The notes: a model not told the origin generated them from the letters alone. Positions 37,311 to 47,385 are shown, numbered from the stretch's first letter. The stretch is DNA of 64,000 nt from Vibrio intestinalis (GCF_025195085.2 NZ_JANAVY020000001.1:682001-746000), one strand, 5' to 3'. Translations and numbers: made by a program.

Positions 37311-38594
37311 TTACGATTCAGCGCCTGCGGCTTGGTTGTCTGCGTTGCTGTAAATCAGCAGCGGATCAGACTCACCTTTGATGACTGACTCATCAATAAC
37401 CACTTTGCTTACGTTATCCATAGATGGCAGTTCATACATTGTTTCCAATAGAACACCTTCAAGGATTGAACGCAGACCACGAGCACCTGTTTTACGCTCC
37501 ATTGCTTTTTTAGCAATCGCGCGCAGTGCGTCTTCACGGAACTCAAGCTCAGAATTTTCTAGCTCGAATAGAGCACCGTATTGTTTAGTCAATGCGTTCT
37601 TCGGTTCACAAAGGATTTGAAGCAGTGCGTCTTCATCTAGCTCTGCTAGTGTTGTTGTTACAGGTAGACGACCGATGAATTCTGGAATCAGACCGTACTT
37701 CACCAAATCTTCTGGTTCTACTTGCGTGAACAACTCACCCACAGTTTTGCTTTCGTCTTTTGAGCGAACTTCTGCGCCAAAACCGATACCAGTACCCGTC
37801 GCTACACGTTGGTCGATCACTTTATCTAGGCCAGCGAATGCGCCGCCACAGATAAATAGGATCTTAGATGTATCAACTTGTAGGAACTCTTGTTGAGGGT
37901 GCTTACGACCACCTTGAGGTGGAACAGAAGCTACCGTACCTTCAATCAGTTTCAATAGCGCTTGCTGAACACCTTCACCCGATACGTCACGAGTGATCGA
38001 TGGGTTTTCAGCTTTGCGTGAAATCTTGTCGATTTCATCAATGTACACGATGCCGCGTTCAGCTTTCGCTACGTCGTAATCACATTTTTGTAGCAGTTTC
38101 TGAATGATGTTTTCTACATCTTCACCCACGTAACCAGCTTCGGTTAGTGTGGTTGCATCTGCCATTGTGAACGGTACATCAAGGAAACGAGCCAATGTTT
38201 CAGCCAATAGTGTTTTACCACTACCCGTTGGGCCGATTAGTAGGATATTACTCTTACCTAGCTCAACGCCTTCGCTCGTTGTATCACCATTGCGTAAACG
38301 CTTGTAGTGATTATAAACGGCTACGGCTAGCACTTTTTTAGCGTAATCTTGGCCAATCACATAATCATCTAGGTGCTCACGAATGTCTTTCGGCGTTGGT
38401 AACGCTTCAGACTGTTTCTTAGGAAGCACATCTTTGATCTCTTCGCGAATAATGTCGTTACATAGATCGACACATTCGTCACAGATGTAGACTGACGGGC
38501 CGGCGATCAGCTTGCGAACTTCGTGCTGGCTCTTACCGCAGAAAGAACAGTACAACAGTTTGCTACTACCGCCCTCTTTGCTTTTATCTGTCAT
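37311..38594 (-). CDS. clpX: ClpX unfoldase, ATP-binding subunit of ClpXP
   Basis: A 427-residue AAA+ unfoldase. The N-terminal zinc-binding domain ([31 protein letters not shown]) has all four cysteines. Walker A is GPTGSGKT and Walker B is VYIDEIDK; the pore loop GYVGEDVE and the ClpP-contact IGF region ([10 protein letters not shown]) follow. It delivers substrates to ClpP. Located after clpP with a 123-base gap. Confidence 0.98.
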   Translation of the reverse strand: MTDKSKEGGSSKLLYCSFCGKSQHEVRKLIAGPSVYICDECVDLCNDIIREEIKDVLPKKQSEALPTPKDIREHLDDYVIGQDYAKKVLAVAVYNHYKRLRNGDTTSEGVELGKSNILLIGPTGSGKTLLAETLARFLDVPFTMADATTLTEAGYVGEDVENIIQKLLQKCDYDVAKAERGIVYIDEIDKISRKAENPSITRDVSGEGVQQALLKLIEGTVASVPPQGGRKHPQQEFLQVDTSKILFICGGAFAGLDKVIDQRVATGTGIGFGAEVRSKDESKTVGELFTQVEPEDLVKYGLIPEFIGRLPVTTTLAELDEDALLQILCEPKNALTKQYGALFELENSELEFREDALRAIAKKAMERKTGARGLRSILEGVLLETMYELPSMDNVSKVVIDESVIKGESDPLLIYSNADNQAAGAES

Positions 38595-38717
38595 TCGCTA
38601 ACCTCTTAGCCTTTTCTCTTTACGATCTGAGTGTATAACAATTTACTCTAAATTGCCCCTCAGAATTGAGTATATATCCGTCTCAATCTGAGCAATTATC
38701 ACTCAAAAAGAAACCAA

Positions 38718-39341
38718 TTAACCGCGATGGGTTAAAACTTGGTCAATGATGCCATATTCCGCTGCTTGAGCTGCTGACATAAAGTTATCGCGATCAGTGT
38801 CTTTTTCGATCACTTCTAGCGGTTGACCAGTATGTTCAGCAAGTAGCGTGTTTAGCTTCTCTTTAATGCTTAGGATTTCTTGCGCGTGAATTTGGATATC
38901 AGACGCTTGACCTTGGAAGCCACCTAGCGGTTGGTGAATCATCACTCGAGAGTTTGGCAGCGCAAAACGCTTACCTGGTGCGCCACCAGCCAATAGGAAT
39001 GCACCCATTGAGCAAGCTTGGCCAGTACATAGCGTACTTACGTTTGGCTTGATGAACTGCATGGTGTCATAGATAGACATACCCGCTGTTACACTGCCGC
39101 CTGGCGAGTTGATGTATAGGAAGATATCTTTGTCTGGGTTCTCTGATTCAAGGAAAAGCAGCTGAGCAACCACAAGGTTAGCCATGTTGTCTTCCACTTG
39201 ACCAGTCAAGAAAATGATTCGTTCTTTTAGCAGTCGCGAGTAAATATCATAAGAACGTTCACCACGGGAAGTTTGTTCAACGACCATTGGTACGAGTGCG
39301 TTCATGATTGGTGACATTGCATTTTGTTCTTGGTAGTTCAT
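38718..39341 (-). CDS. clpP: ATP-dependent Clp protease proteolytic subunit ClpP
   Basis: A 207-residue serine protease forming tetradecameric chambers. Catalytic Ser111 is in [11 protein letters not shown], His in [10 protein letters not shown] and Asp in [11 protein letters not shown]. The N-terminal propeptide [16 protein letters not shown] is cleaved in the family. Partner of ClpX, the next gene. A sigma70-like promoter is seen upstream. Confidence 0.98.
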   Translation of the reverse strand: MNYQEQNAMSPIMNALVPMVVEQTSRGERSYDIYSRLLKERIIFLTGQVEDNMANLVVAQLLFLESENPDKDIFLYINSPGGSVTAGMSIYDTMQFIKPNVSTLCTGQACSMGAFLLAGGAPGKRFALPNSRVMIHQPLGGFQGQASDIQIHAQEILSIKEKLNTLLAEHTGQPLEVIEKDTDRDNFMSAAQAAEYGIIDQVLTHRG

Positions 39342-39364
39342 ATTCTGATGTCCCTAAAATAAAT

Positions 39365-39423
39365 GGCCCGGATGATACATATCATACGGACCATTGTTAG
39401 CAGAATAGTTAACGTTTAGTCAA
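39365..39423 (-). promoter_or_regulatory. clpP promoter overlapping the tig terminator hairpin
   Basis: On the minus strand TTGACT (39423-39418), an 18-base spacer and TAACAA (39399-39394) form a promoter. Immediately downstream lies a 28-base imperfect palindrome (about 39365-39393, arms GGTCCGTATGATA and TATCATCCGGGCC) followed by a T-rich tract. It can end tig transcripts and would also lie at the 5' end of clpP mRNA. Confidence 0.6.
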
Positions 39424-39444
39424 CTTTTCTACGCAAGATATTGC

Positions 39445-40746
39445 TTATTGTGCAGGCTGTTGGTTCATTAGCTCGTTGAAGCTAACTGCTTTCTCAGTAA
39501 CCTGTGCTTTAGCGATGATTGCGTCAATTGCTTGCTCTTCTAGAGCAACGTTGCGCATGTTGTTCATCATCTGCTCGTTTTGCTCGTAGTAAGCAACAAC
39601 TTCTGATGGATCTTCGTATGCAGTTGCCATCTCTTCGATGATTGCTTTTACTTTCTCATCGTCAGCTTTTAGCTCTTCAGACTTGATTACTTCACCTAAT
39701 AGAAGACCAACAACTACGCGACGCTTAGCTTGCTCTTCGAATAGCTCACGTGGAAGCTGTGCAGCAGCTTCTGGGTTGCCACCGAAACGTTGTGCAGCTT
39801 GCTGACGTAGCGTACCGATTTCTTGGTCGATAAGTGCAGCAGGAACGTCTAGGTCGTTCTCGTTTACTAGACCGTCAAGAGCTTGCTCTTTGATGCGGTT
39901 CTTAACAGCTTGCTTAAGTTCGCGTTCCATGTTCTTACGAACTTCAGCTTTAAGACCTTCAACGCCACCTTCAGCACCGAACTTAGCAACGAATTCTTCG
40001 TTTAGTTCTGGTAGCTCACGCGCTTCAACTTTGTTTACTTTGATTGCAAACTTAGCTGCTTTACCTTTAAGCGCTTCTGCGTGGTAATCTTCTGGGAAAG
40101 TTACGTCGATTTCGAATTCCATACCAGCAGTCTTGCCTGCGATACCGTCTTCAAAACCAGGGATCATGCGACCAGCGCCCATTTCTAGAGGGAAGTTCTC
40201 AGCTTTACCGCCTTCGAACTCTTCGCCGTCGATTGAACCAACGAAATCGATAGTTGCGCGTTTGCCGTCTTCAGCTGCTTCTTCAACTTCTGCCCAAGTC
40301 GCTTGCTGCTTACGTAGAGTGTCGATCATCTCTTCAACGTCAGCATCGTTTACTTCAGTTACAGGTTTTTCAACAGTGATGTTTTCTAGGCCTTTTAGCT
40401 CAACTTCTGGGTAAACTTCAAAAGTTGCAGTGAAAACTAGGTCTTCGCCTTCTTTGCTTTCTACTGGTGCGAAAGTAGGTGCGCCTGCTGGGTTTACTTT
40501 CTCTTTAACGATCGCTTCGATGAAGTGACGTTGCATTACTTCGCCCATCACGTCTTGACGTACTGCTTTGCCGTACATCTTCGCAACCATTTTTAGAGGC
40601 ACTTTACCTTTACGGAAACCATCGAAACGACGGTTCTTAGCGATGTTGCGTAGTTCCGCTGTAACTGCATCTTCGATGTTTGCAGCTGGAACAGTAATGT
40701 TAAGACGGCGCTCTAGGCCTTCTAGCGTTTCAACAGTAACTTGCAT
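39445..40746 (-). CDS. tig: Trigger factor, ribosome-associated chaperone
   Basis: A 433-residue protein. The ribosome-binding tail has the signature [12 protein letters not shown] near residues 43-54. The FKBP-type prolyl isomerase domain is at about 150-245 ([42 protein letters not shown]), and the helical C-terminal chaperone domain follows. It binds nascent chains at the ribosome exit. Upstream of clpP as in other gammaproteobacteria. Confidence 0.98.
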   Translation of the reverse strand: MQVTVETLEGLERRLNITVPAANIEDAVTAELRNIAKNRRFDGFRKGKVPLKMVAKMYGKAVRQDVMGEVMQRHFIEAIVKEKVNPAGAPTFAPVESKEGEDLVFTATFEVYPEVELKGLENITVEKPVTEVNDADVEEMIDTLRKQQATWAEVEEAAEDGKRATIDFVGSIDGEEFEGGKAENFPLEMGAGRMIPGFEDGIAGKTAGMEFEIDVTFPEDYHAEALKGKAAKFAIKVNKVEARELPELNEEFVAKFGAEGGVEGLKAEVRKNMERELKQAVKNRIKEQALDGLVNENDLDVPAALIDQEIGTLRQQAAQRFGGNPEAAAQLPRELFEEQAKRRVVVGLLLGEVIKSEELKADDEKVKAIIEEMATAYEDPSEVVAYYEQNEQMMNNMRNVALEEQAIDAIIAKAQVTEKAVSFNELMNQQPAQ

Positions 40747-41249
40747 TATTCATTAACCTCAATACTGGCTCAGGGTTGCTGAGCGTATGAGCTACCGACT
40801 TTAAGCGTGGTAGCTGCATCCTTGTTTGTACTCAAAGAGCACCATTCAATTTAGAGAATCACCAACAAAATCTAAGCTTGTTGGCAAACTAATTAGCGAT
40901 ATCTTCTCTGCAAAGAGTAAAAGGTATCTCCGATTAGTCTCAGGATATAATTTTAGACGCAGCATTCTAACGACCTACGCCAGTGCTGTCGAGCCAATCA
41001 CCGATAACATGCCGGGATTATCCTAAATTCTCAGTTAACTGCTCCAAAAACGAACGGATTAAACAGTAACGTTGTCAGAAATGGGGACATTAATGGCTTT
41101 TTCAAGAGAAACTAGCGTTTTTTTTACTTCGAATAGTAAAAGGAGATCTAAGTCCGGTTTTAGCGCCCATTTTCGTAACCTATCACAACACCTTAGTAAC
41201 AAAAGCCAGTAATCTATCTAAACTCAAATAATAAAGTCAGGAGGACAGA
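40747..41249. other. tig-dctB intergenic region
   Basis: About 500 bases without a supportable gene. On the tig side are two hairpins likely in its leader: GCTCA/TGAGC at about 40768-40784 and AGCTACC/GGTAGCT at 40790-40815. On the dctB side there is a strong SD (AGGAGG) at about 41239-41244. The rest must contain both promoters; I see no tRNA and no clear repeat. Confidence 0.5.
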
Positions 41250-43043
41250 GTGACGATTCGGCGTGCCAATATCTACCTGTTTACCCTGTTTATTATTTGT
41301 ACCTTACTCGGTGCAAGTTGGGTTTGGAGCGCGCGTTACCAAAGCCAACTTGAACAACACGATTCCGAGCTAGAACGCTTCGCAAGCCACATTCAAACCC
41401 AGCTCGATAAGTATGCGCATCTGCCACAATTACTTGCTCAAGACAGCGAAATTATCGCTGCCCTTAATCACCCAAGCAATTCCGCCCAAGTGGATTTAAC
41501 CAATCGCTATTTAAGCGATGTAAATCAAGTAATAAAAGCCGCGGATAGCTACCTATTAGACGCTCAAGGCAACACCATTGCCGCTAGCAACTGGAATTTA
41601 TCCCGCAGTTTTGTCGGTAAGAATTTTGCATGGCGACCATACTTCTCTCAAGCCATTCAAGGCCAAAGCAGTCAATATTACGCGCTTGGTTCTACCTCTG
41701 GGCAGCGAGGCTATTACTACTCCTACCCCGTGGTTTATGCCGCCGAAATTATTGGGGTTATCGTGATCAAAATGGATCTATCACGCATTGAAGATAACTG
41801 GAGTAGCGAACGCAGTTTGTTTGTTGCCACTGACCCAAACCAAGTGATCTTTATGTCGAGCAAAAGTCAGTGGTTATTTCATAGCCTCACCGCTCTTAGC
41901 GAGATTCAAAAAAAACGTATTTATCAATCACGCCAATACTTAGATGCCCCTCTTAATTCTATCGGGCTATCCGGTGAGATATCTAACGACACGCACACAG
42001 AGCTCACTAACCGTCACCAAGGGGGTTGGCAAGGCGACTATATTGTCTCCTCCAAACCTCTGGCCAATGTGGCGTTAACCATTCGGGTGTTAACCCCCAA
42101 ACGCACCATATTGTGGTCTGTACAGAGTTTTATTTTATTTGCCACGCTGTTATTTGTTATTGCCTATTTATCGCTGCAACTTTTTTATCAGAGACACCTG
42201 AAAAAGCGCCAATTTGAACAACTGCAATCTGAAGCAAAGCAAAAGCTGGAGTTTCAAGTGATGGAGCGCACCGCTGAACTGCATGCCGAGATCAACGAGC
42301 GAATTAAAACCGAGCAGGCGTTGAGGCAAACTCAAGATGAGTTGGTTCAAGCGGCTAAGCTAGCGGTACTTGGGCAAATGTCGGCGAGTATCAGCCATGA
42401 ACTTAATAACCCGCTCGCGGCGATTCTAAGCTTCGCAGATAACGGCAGACGCTATTTAGTAAAAGGCAAACATGACACAGTCGATGACAACTTAGCGCGC
42501 ATTTCAGCCTTAACCGACCGCATGGCAAAAATCAGCGAGCAACTTAAATCTTTTGCCCGCAAATCCGATGCTAGTGAGACGCAAGTTGTTATGCTCACAC
42601 CACTGATCATTGCTGCACGAGATTTAATTGCACCGCAATTAAAATCAAATCAAATTCAACTCACTATGTCGCTTGATGAGCAACCAGTTCAAGTGGACGT
42701 CAATCCAATCCAATTTGAGCAAGTAATCATCAACCTGCTGACCAATGCCATACAGGCCATGGACGACCAACCTGAGCGAGCAATACAAATTCACAGCCAA
42801 ATTGAAGCTTCGCAAGTGAAGATTCATATCGATGACAACGGTGAAGGCTTATCTATGCAGCAACAAAACAAATTATTTGAGCCGTTTTACACCACCAAGA
42901 AAAATGGCCTAGGGCTTGGTTTGTCGATTTCACAACAAATTATGCAGGCAATGGGCGGGTCACTGAGTTACGGACTCTCACCACTCGGCGGGGCTAGATT
43001 TACAGTCACCCTCCCCACTGCAAAACAGCCAATAAAGGATTAG
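41250..43043 (+). CDS. dctB: C4-dicarboxylate sensor histidine kinase DctB
   Basis: A 597-residue membrane kinase with a first membrane helix at about residues 9-27, a periplasmic PDC/Cache sensor to about 285 and a second helix near 288-310. The phosphorylated His383 is in SASISHELNNPLAAIL. The ATPase has VIINLLTNAIQAM, DDNGEGL and GLGLGLSISQQIM. The GTG start has AGGAGG five bases upstream. It senses dicarboxylates such as succinate, fumarate or malate and phosphorylates DctD, two bases downstream. Confidence 0.93.
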   Translation: MTIRRANIYLFTLFIICTLLGASWVWSARYQSQLEQHDSELERFASHIQTQLDKYAHLPQLLAQDSEIIAALNHPSNSAQVDLTNRYLSDVNQVIKAADSYLLDAQGNTIAASNWNLSRSFVGKNFAWRPYFSQAIQGQSSQYYALGSTSGQRGYYYSYPVVYAAEIIGVIVIKMDLSRIEDNWSSERSLFVATDPNQVIFMSSKSQWLFHSLTALSEIQKKRIYQSRQYLDAPLNSIGLSGEISNDTHTELTNRHQGGWQGDYIVSSKPLANVALTIRVLTPKRTILWSVQSFILFATLLFVIAYLSLQLFYQRHLKKRQFEQLQSEAKQKLEFQVMERTAELHAEINERIKTEQALRQTQDELVQAAKLAVLGQMSASISHELNNPLAAILSFADNGRRYLVKGKHDTVDDNLARISALTDRMAKISEQLKSFARKSDASETQVVMLTPLIIAARDLIAPQLKSNQIQLTMSLDEQPVQVDVNPIQFEQVIINLLTNAIQAMDDQPERAIQIHSQIEASQVKIHIDDNGEGLSMQQQNKLFEPFYTTKKNGLGLGLSISQQIMQAMGGSLSYGLSPLGGARFTVTLPTAKQPIKD

Positions 43044-43045
43044 CA

Positions 43046-44389
43046 ATGGAAGACGTATTTTTTATCGATGATGAGAGCGATATCAGACTTGCCATTGAAC
43101 AGAGCTTTGAGCTTGAAGATATTTCTGCCCAGTTTTTTGCGAATGCAGAAGAGGCGTTACTGGCCATCAAACAGCAAGGAATGCCGAAAGTGGTGATTAC
43201 TGATATTTGCTTGCCCGGGCTATCAGGTGAAAACCTACTCTCTAGTGTGTTACATCAAGATGCAGATGTGCCGGTCATTCTCATTACCGGCCATGGTGAT
43301 ATTCAGATGGCGGTCAATGCACTGCATAATGGCGCTTACGATTTTATTGAGAAGCCATTTCCGATTGATCGTTTAATTGATACCACCAGACGCGCATTAG
43401 ACAAACGCGCTTTAACACTGGAAAACCAAGCGCTTAAACGCAGTTTAAAAGCGAGCCAAACACTCGGACCACGGATCATCGGCGACAATCAATCAATTCA
43501 GAACTTACGTGACACCATCACTCACATCGCAGATACCAACGCAGACATTTTGCTGTTTGGTGAGACAGGCACAGGCAAAGAGTTGTTCGCACGTTCGATT
43601 CACGAACAAAGCTCTCGCAGAGAAGAAAATTTCGTCGCCATCAACTGCGGCGCAGTGCCTGAAAACCTAATAGAAAGTGAACTGTACGGGCACGAGAAAG
43701 GCGCATTTACTGGCGCAGATAGCCGGCGAATCGGTAAGTTTGAACATGCCGACAAAGGCACTTTATTCCTTGATGAAATTGAGTCGATGCCGATGCAGGC
43801 GCAAATTCGCCTATTGCGCGTACTGCAAGAGCGCAGCATAGAGCGTGTGGGCTCTAATACATTACGCCCTATTGATATTCGAGTCATAGCAGCGACGAAA
43901 GTCGATTTGAAACAAGCCGCTGCCCAAGGGGATTTCAGAGAAGACCTGTATTATCGCTTAAACGTAGTCACCTTAGACCTTCCGCCATTAAGGCAACGCA
44001 TAGATGATATACCCGCGCTATTTCATCACTTTTTATTGGTCGCGGCTGCACGTTTTGGCAAAGATGCAAGTTCGCTGCCTAGCGCAGATCTACAAGCTCT
44101 AATTAGCCATGATTGGCCGGGCAACGTTCGTGAACTCAGAAATTGCGCTGAACGGTTTGTCCTACTCGGAAACTTAGGCGACCTAAGCCAGCCTAGCAGT
44201 AACAACGAACAATTATCCCTTGCTCAACAAGTTGCCGAGTTTGAAAAGCTCACTATCGAACAAGCACTCAATCAAAATCAGGGTAAAATTAATGAGACGC
44301 TCGAAGTGTTGCAAGTGGCGCGAAAAACCCTATACGACAAAATGCAAAAATATGGTTTAGACAAACAAGACTACAAAGCAAACCAATGA
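43046..44389 (+). CDS. dctD: Sigma54-dependent response regulator DctD
   Basis: A 447-residue NtrC-type activator. The receiver has Asp53 in VVITDICLPG. The AAA+ domain has GETGTGKE, the sigma54-contact motif EKGAFTGADSR and LFLDEIESMP. The Fis-type DNA-binding helix (KINETLEVLQVARKTLYDKMQKYGL) is at the end. With DctB it should switch on dctPQM from the sigma54 promoter at 50630-50646. Confidence 0.93.
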   Translation: MEDVFFIDDESDIRLAIEQSFELEDISAQFFANAEEALLAIKQQGMPKVVITDICLPGLSGENLLSSVLHQDADVPVILITGHGDIQMAVNALHNGAYDFIEKPFPIDRLIDTTRRALDKRALTLENQALKRSLKASQTLGPRIIGDNQSIQNLRDTITHIADTNADILLFGETGTGKELFARSIHEQSSRREENFVAINCGAVPENLIESELYGHEKGAFTGADSRRIGKFEHADKGTLFLDEIESMPMQAQIRLLRVLQERSIERVGSNTLRPIDIRVIAATKVDLKQAAAQGDFREDLYYRLNVVTLDLPPLRQRIDDIPALFHHFLLVAAARFGKDASSLPSADLQALISHDWPGNVRELRNCAERFVLLGNLGDLSQPSSNNEQLSLAQQVAEFEKLTIEQALNQNQGKINETLEVLQVARKTLYDKMQKYGLDKQDYKANQ

Positions 44390-44393
44390 ATGT

Positions 44394-44960
44394 TCAGTCA
44401 ATAACACGAACTGATGAAGCAGAAATAAGCGCGTGTAAGGTTTGATTCATTGCTGACTGCTGTTCACTAGTCGGAGACTTGGTCAACTTAGCCAATTTAT
44501 CCAGCATGGTTTGACGCAATGCTTCTAACTGCTGGGTTTGTTGGTCAGAGCCATCCCAATTGGTAAACAAGGCATTGGTCATATTGCTCTGCCACTCTTG
44601 CCAAGCGGTGGGGTGAGCAATAAACCAAGTCAACATCAGCTCATTTTGGTGCATTAACGCTTGCGCAATAGCAGGAGCGACTTCAACCCAGACAGCACCA
44701 TCCTTGCGTTGCCAAATCGAGCCTAGAGTATTCACAATAGGGATAACCTCTGCCGATTGGCCATCTTGAATGGTTTCAACAATTTGCTGATGATTATCGA
44801 GATACCATTGAAAATTAACTGCAGTGAGGGATTCACTCTCGGCTAAACATCGACCGCTAAATAGCAGGCTACTCAAAAGGAAGCTACCGAATACAAAACC
44901 ACGCCATGGTAATCCTACCAATGATCGTCTTTTGCAAAACAGAAACGGTTTAAGGCTCAT
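44394..44960 (-). CDS. Hypothetical exported protein of the dct-embedded cassette
   Basis: About 188 residues from the ATG at 44960 (MSLKPFLFCKRRSLVGLPWRGFVFGSFLLSSLLFSGRCLA), which has a long signal or anchor sequence. The mature part is helical, rich in Gln and Leu, with no motif I recognise. Its start lies inside the end of the DUF1287 gene (11-base overlap), so it is the last gene of a five-gene minus-strand operon and is probably translationally coupled. It converges on dctD with a four-base gap. Confidence 0.7.
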   Translation of the reverse strand: MSLKPFLFCKRRSLVGLPWRGFVFGSFLLSSLLFSGRCLAESESLTAVNFQWYLDNHQQIVETIQDGQSAEVIPIVNTLGSIWQRKDGAVWVEVAPAIAQALMHQNELMLTWFIAHPTAWQEWQSNMTNALFTNWDGSDQQTQQLEALRQTMLDKLAKLTKSPTSEQQSAMNQTLHALISASSVRVID

Positions 44961-45558
44961 ATCGATAATGACCTGTAATCTTATAGTCAAACAACATATC
45001 TTCCATTACAGGTCCTGCTCCAATGTTGTGTACCACCAAAGATCTTTGACCATCAGAAGACTTCTCACTCACTAAAATGCCAATATGGGGAAGATTACCC
45101 GGAAGCATCCAAGTGACTATGTCACCTGCTTTGTAACTAGAGCTTTGTTGCGAGACTGGAATCGACTTACCATGACGTTCAAAGAATGCCTGCAAATTAG
45201 GCACTCTGCGGTGATCGATGTTGGTATCAGGACGAGTTAACCCCCAAATACGCTTAGAAGGATACTGAGCAAAATTTGCTCTCATATCCTCGTGGACTAA
45301 TTGCTGCAAATCCACGCCCAATGTCCGATAACTACGAATAACCACATCAGTACAAACGCCGATGCTTTCTGGCACATCACCGTTGGGGTAATCAATTCTC
45401 AGGTAACTGCCATCATAACGAACTTGGTGTTGAGTTCGCTCCATGACTGCCGAAACTAAACTGTCAGGAAATGTCTTCGCAACTGCACCATAAGGCGTTG
45501 CTAGCAAACCTAACAATACTATCCATTTGTAACCAAATCCTTTTGTCACTATTGCCAC
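44950..45558 (-). CDS. DUF1287-family exported protein (NlpC/P60-like fold)
   Basis: A 202-residue protein with a signal peptide (YKWIVLLGLLATPYGAVA). The DUF1287 pattern is clear: GVCTDVVIRSYRTLGVDLQQLVHEDM, then IDHRRVPNLQAFFERHG, GDIVTWMLPGNLPHIGILV and VVHNIGAGPVMEDMLFDYKI. A Cys-His arrangement (Cys in GVCTDVV, His in PHIGIL) suggests a papain-like amidase on peptidoglycan, an inference from fold similarity. The start is GTG at 45558 with a poor SD. Fourth gene of the cassette. Confidence 0.75.
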   Translation of the reverse strand: MAIVTKGFGYKWIVLLGLLATPYGAVAKTFPDSLVSAVMERTQHQVRYDGSYLRIDYPNGDVPESIGVCTDVVIRSYRTLGVDLQQLVHEDMRANFAQYPSKRIWGLTRPDTNIDHRRVPNLQAFFERHGKSIPVSQQSSSYKAGDIVTWMLPGNLPHIGILVSEKSSDGQRSLVVHNIGAGPVMEDMLFDYKITGHYRYEP

Positions 45559-45569
45559 CGCTCAGCTTG

Positions 45570-46031
45570 TTACCATTTAAAATGAATATCGACGTAATCC
45601 GTTACTTCATGAACGCGCATATTTTGCATGCGCCAATATTGTCTTTGACCATGAGCCTTAAATACAAACTCCCCCTCACGAAGAAGAACTTCACCACCCG
45701 CAATATGATCAACGCGCGTAATCAACGAGCCCGTAATTCTAAGCTCTCGCGGATTAATGACCTTCACTTTACCCTCTAACTTCATGAAGTTTACGCCATC
45801 AGAAACAGGCTCCTCTTGATACCCTTTAGCGATTAATTCATTCCCATCTCGAACAAACATAATCTCGCCAGGCTTTAGCGCATTTGCGTCATTAATCCAC
45901 TGCAACGTGAATGGGTGGGAACCTAATATCGCACGATCAATAAATGCATCCGTATCACCCGCAGCATTTACAATTGTGCTCATCGACACTAGCAGTAAAC
46001 CTAGTAAAGCCGTCCATTTTTTCATTGTCAT
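45570..46031 (-). CDS. Hypothetical exported protein
   Basis: A 153-residue protein with a signal peptide (MKKWTALLGLLLVSMSTIVNA). The ATG at 46031 (MTMKKW) has GGAAAG just upstream; a TTG start at 46043 is less likely. The mature part looks beta-rich (LTWELRITGSLITRVDHIAGGEVLLREGEF-like alternation) and ends DYVDIHFKW. I do not recognise the family. It lies 11 bases upstream of the DUF1287 gene, so it may act on or with that protein. Confidence 0.7.
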   Translation of the reverse strand: MTMKKWTALLGLLLVSMSTIVNAAGDTDAFIDRAILGSHPFTLQWINDANALKPGEIMFVRDGNELIAKGYQEEPVSDGVNFMKLEGKVKVINPRELRITGSLITRVDHIAGGEVLLREGEFVFKAHGQRQYWRMQNMRVHEVTDYVDIHFKW

Positions 46032-46086
46032 TTTACTTTCCAAGTATCAATTAACTTTTTACGACCTATCGCTTCAAACCGTATGC

Positions 46087-46437
46087 TCAAGACACCACTT
46101 TCAGATGGTTCAACGGAGCCCAACCTAACTCGCCATTTCGGTTCAAGTGCTCACACCAAATCCAGCCATTAAGCTCGTATTGCGCTAGCAGCTCATCCCC
46201 TACCACGAGAAGATGTTCATGCGCAAAGTAGTCTGCCTCAACAAATGCGCTATCACCTTCTAAACGCAAAATTTGTTTCGGTACCCAGCCAGCTTTATCT
46301 CGCCCTTGGCAATAGACCCAATTCGGCCAATCTCCCAATGGATCAGACTGTTCAGTCCAGGTCAGCTGCTCGCCTTTTTCCACTCTGATAGGCTTCTCAG
46401 GTAGGTCGGTATATTCCTTTATTGCTTGGTACTTCAT
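46087..46437 (-). CDS. Protein with two SH3-like domains
   Basis: A 116-residue protein without a signal peptide. Residues 1-57 (YQAIKEYTDLPEKPIRVEKGEQLTW...GWVPKQIL) and 62-116 (AFVEADYFAHEHLLVVGDELLAQYELNGWIWCEHLNRNGELGWAPLNHL) each follow the SH3 pattern with a final GWVP or GWAP turn. Such domains bind peptides or cell-wall fragments. Role in the cassette unknown. Confidence 0.7.
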   Translation of the reverse strand: MKYQAIKEYTDLPEKPIRVEKGEQLTWTEQSDPLGDWPNWVYCQGRDKAGWVPKQILRLEGDSAFVEADYFAHEHLLVVGDELLAQYELNGWIWCEHLNRNGELGWAPLNHLKVVS

Positions 46438-46450
46438 TTTGTTTATTCCG

Positions 46451-46804
46451 TTAATTGCACACTAATTCATAGAGCGCTTGTGTCATTCCCTGCGGAAAAT
46501 ACTCTTCAGCAGCCTGCGCTGAAATACTTTCGTAAGCAAACAAAAGGCCATTGCCTGATGCTGATAGACGACCAGATTGGCAATCCATTGTAACCGGAAC
46601 CTTTAGCTCACCCGATTTTCCTGCGCGATAGAGCACTAAATCTCTGTTGTTCTCTATATCGCCTGCGACAGACCACTCATCAAAGTACGGACCGCCAACC
46701 AAGTCTTGATAGACGAACTGCGGTTCAACTTGCAGATTATTCGACTGCGCAACCGCGCTGAAAGATAGTAAAAGCCATCCCGCAACCAGAAGTAACTTGT
46801 TCAT
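46451..46804 (-). CDS. Hypothetical exported protein, first gene of the cassette
   Basis: About 117 residues from MNKLLLVAGWLLLSFSAVAQ, a clear signal peptide. The frame is open upstream to 46873 but the extra residues lack an SD and would bury the signal. The mature protein has two cysteines (DCQSGR and the terminal LVCN) that may form a disulfide. Unrecognised. It is 13 bases upstream of the SH3 gene. Confidence 0.65.
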   Translation of the reverse strand: MNKLLLVAGWLLLSFSAVAQSNNLQVEPQFVYQDLVGGPYFDEWSVAGDIENNRDLVLYRAGKSGELKVPVTMDCQSGRLSASGNGLLFAYESISAQAAEEYFPQGMTQALYELVCN

Positions 46805-46873
46805 GTTGTTGATGTTATCAGATATCAAAGTGTGTCTATCCTGCCAATCTTTGTATCGCGACTCAACAAACAC

Positions 46874-47199
46874 TTATTTTTATTAGAGATTTAGCCCATT
46901 AACGTCTCCCATTTGGAATTATGGAGCGTTAAATTTCACGTTTTTTTCATGGTCATTATGACAGGATGGCTCTCGGTATCTGCTCCACTGCGAGCACGTT
47001 GAGTTTTTAGCTGTAAGAACGACTCCTACAAGCTCATAACTCGACTCTTCTTTGCTTTTAACCGCTAAAAGTGATTCCCCCAGCAGCATACTCTTCCGCT
47101 GCTGGGTTCTTTTTTTCATCTCCATCTCGCCCCCCATTTTGGCCTTTTGCACAAATTCGCCAATACTTAGTTTAATGGCCCTATTGCTGAGAACGCGCG
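46874..47199. other. Spacer with a plus-strand terminator-like structure
   Basis: No supportable CDS. A small CTTTTA/TAAAAG hairpin (47055-47071) is followed by a strong CCCAGCAGC/GCTGCTGGG hairpin (47079-47106) and a T run to 47117, oriented for a plus-strand transcript. An 11-base palindrome GTCATTATGAC lies at about 46951-46961. A short unannotated RNA may end here; no clear promoter was found. Confidence 0.4.
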
Positions 47200-47385
47200 A
47201 TGAATGATAAATCTAAAACCCCAATCATTGCTGAGGCAGTCGAAGTCGATGGCGTCTATCAAGCTGAGCAGCGCTCTGGCAAAGACAGACGAAAAAACCG
47301 CACAACGAAGTGGCGGTTTTATGAAAGAAGGCATTCGGGTGACCCGAGGCTAAGACGAGGAAAAACCATTGATGAAGAAATTTGA
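47200..47385 (+). CDS. Small basic hypothetical protein
   Basis: A 61-residue protein (MNDKSKTPIIAEAVEVDGVYQ...RSGKDRRKNRTTKWRFYERRHSGDPRLRRGKTIDEEI), strongly Arg/Lys rich in the second half. The frame does not overlap another gene. The SD is weak. It could bind nucleic acid, but nothing confirms this. It lies between the terminator above and dctM, on the opposite strand to dctM. Confidence 0.5.
   Translation: MNDKSKTPIIAEAVEVDGVYQAEQRSGKDRRKNRTTKWRFYERRHSGDPRLRRGKTIDEEI

Noticed and set aside
40747..41249. Search for tRNA or riboswitch in the tig-dctB spacer
   Set aside because: No cloverleaf arms or T-loop sequence found; only small leader hairpins.
46948..47001. 17-codon plus-strand peptide (MVIMTGWLSVSAPLRAR) that could be a leader peptide
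   Set aside because: No SD and no downstream plus-strand gene that it could attenuate.
46919..47152. 77-residue minus-strand frame
   Set aside because: Low-complexity start, no SD, and it covers the plus-strand terminator hairpin; composition is unlike a gene.
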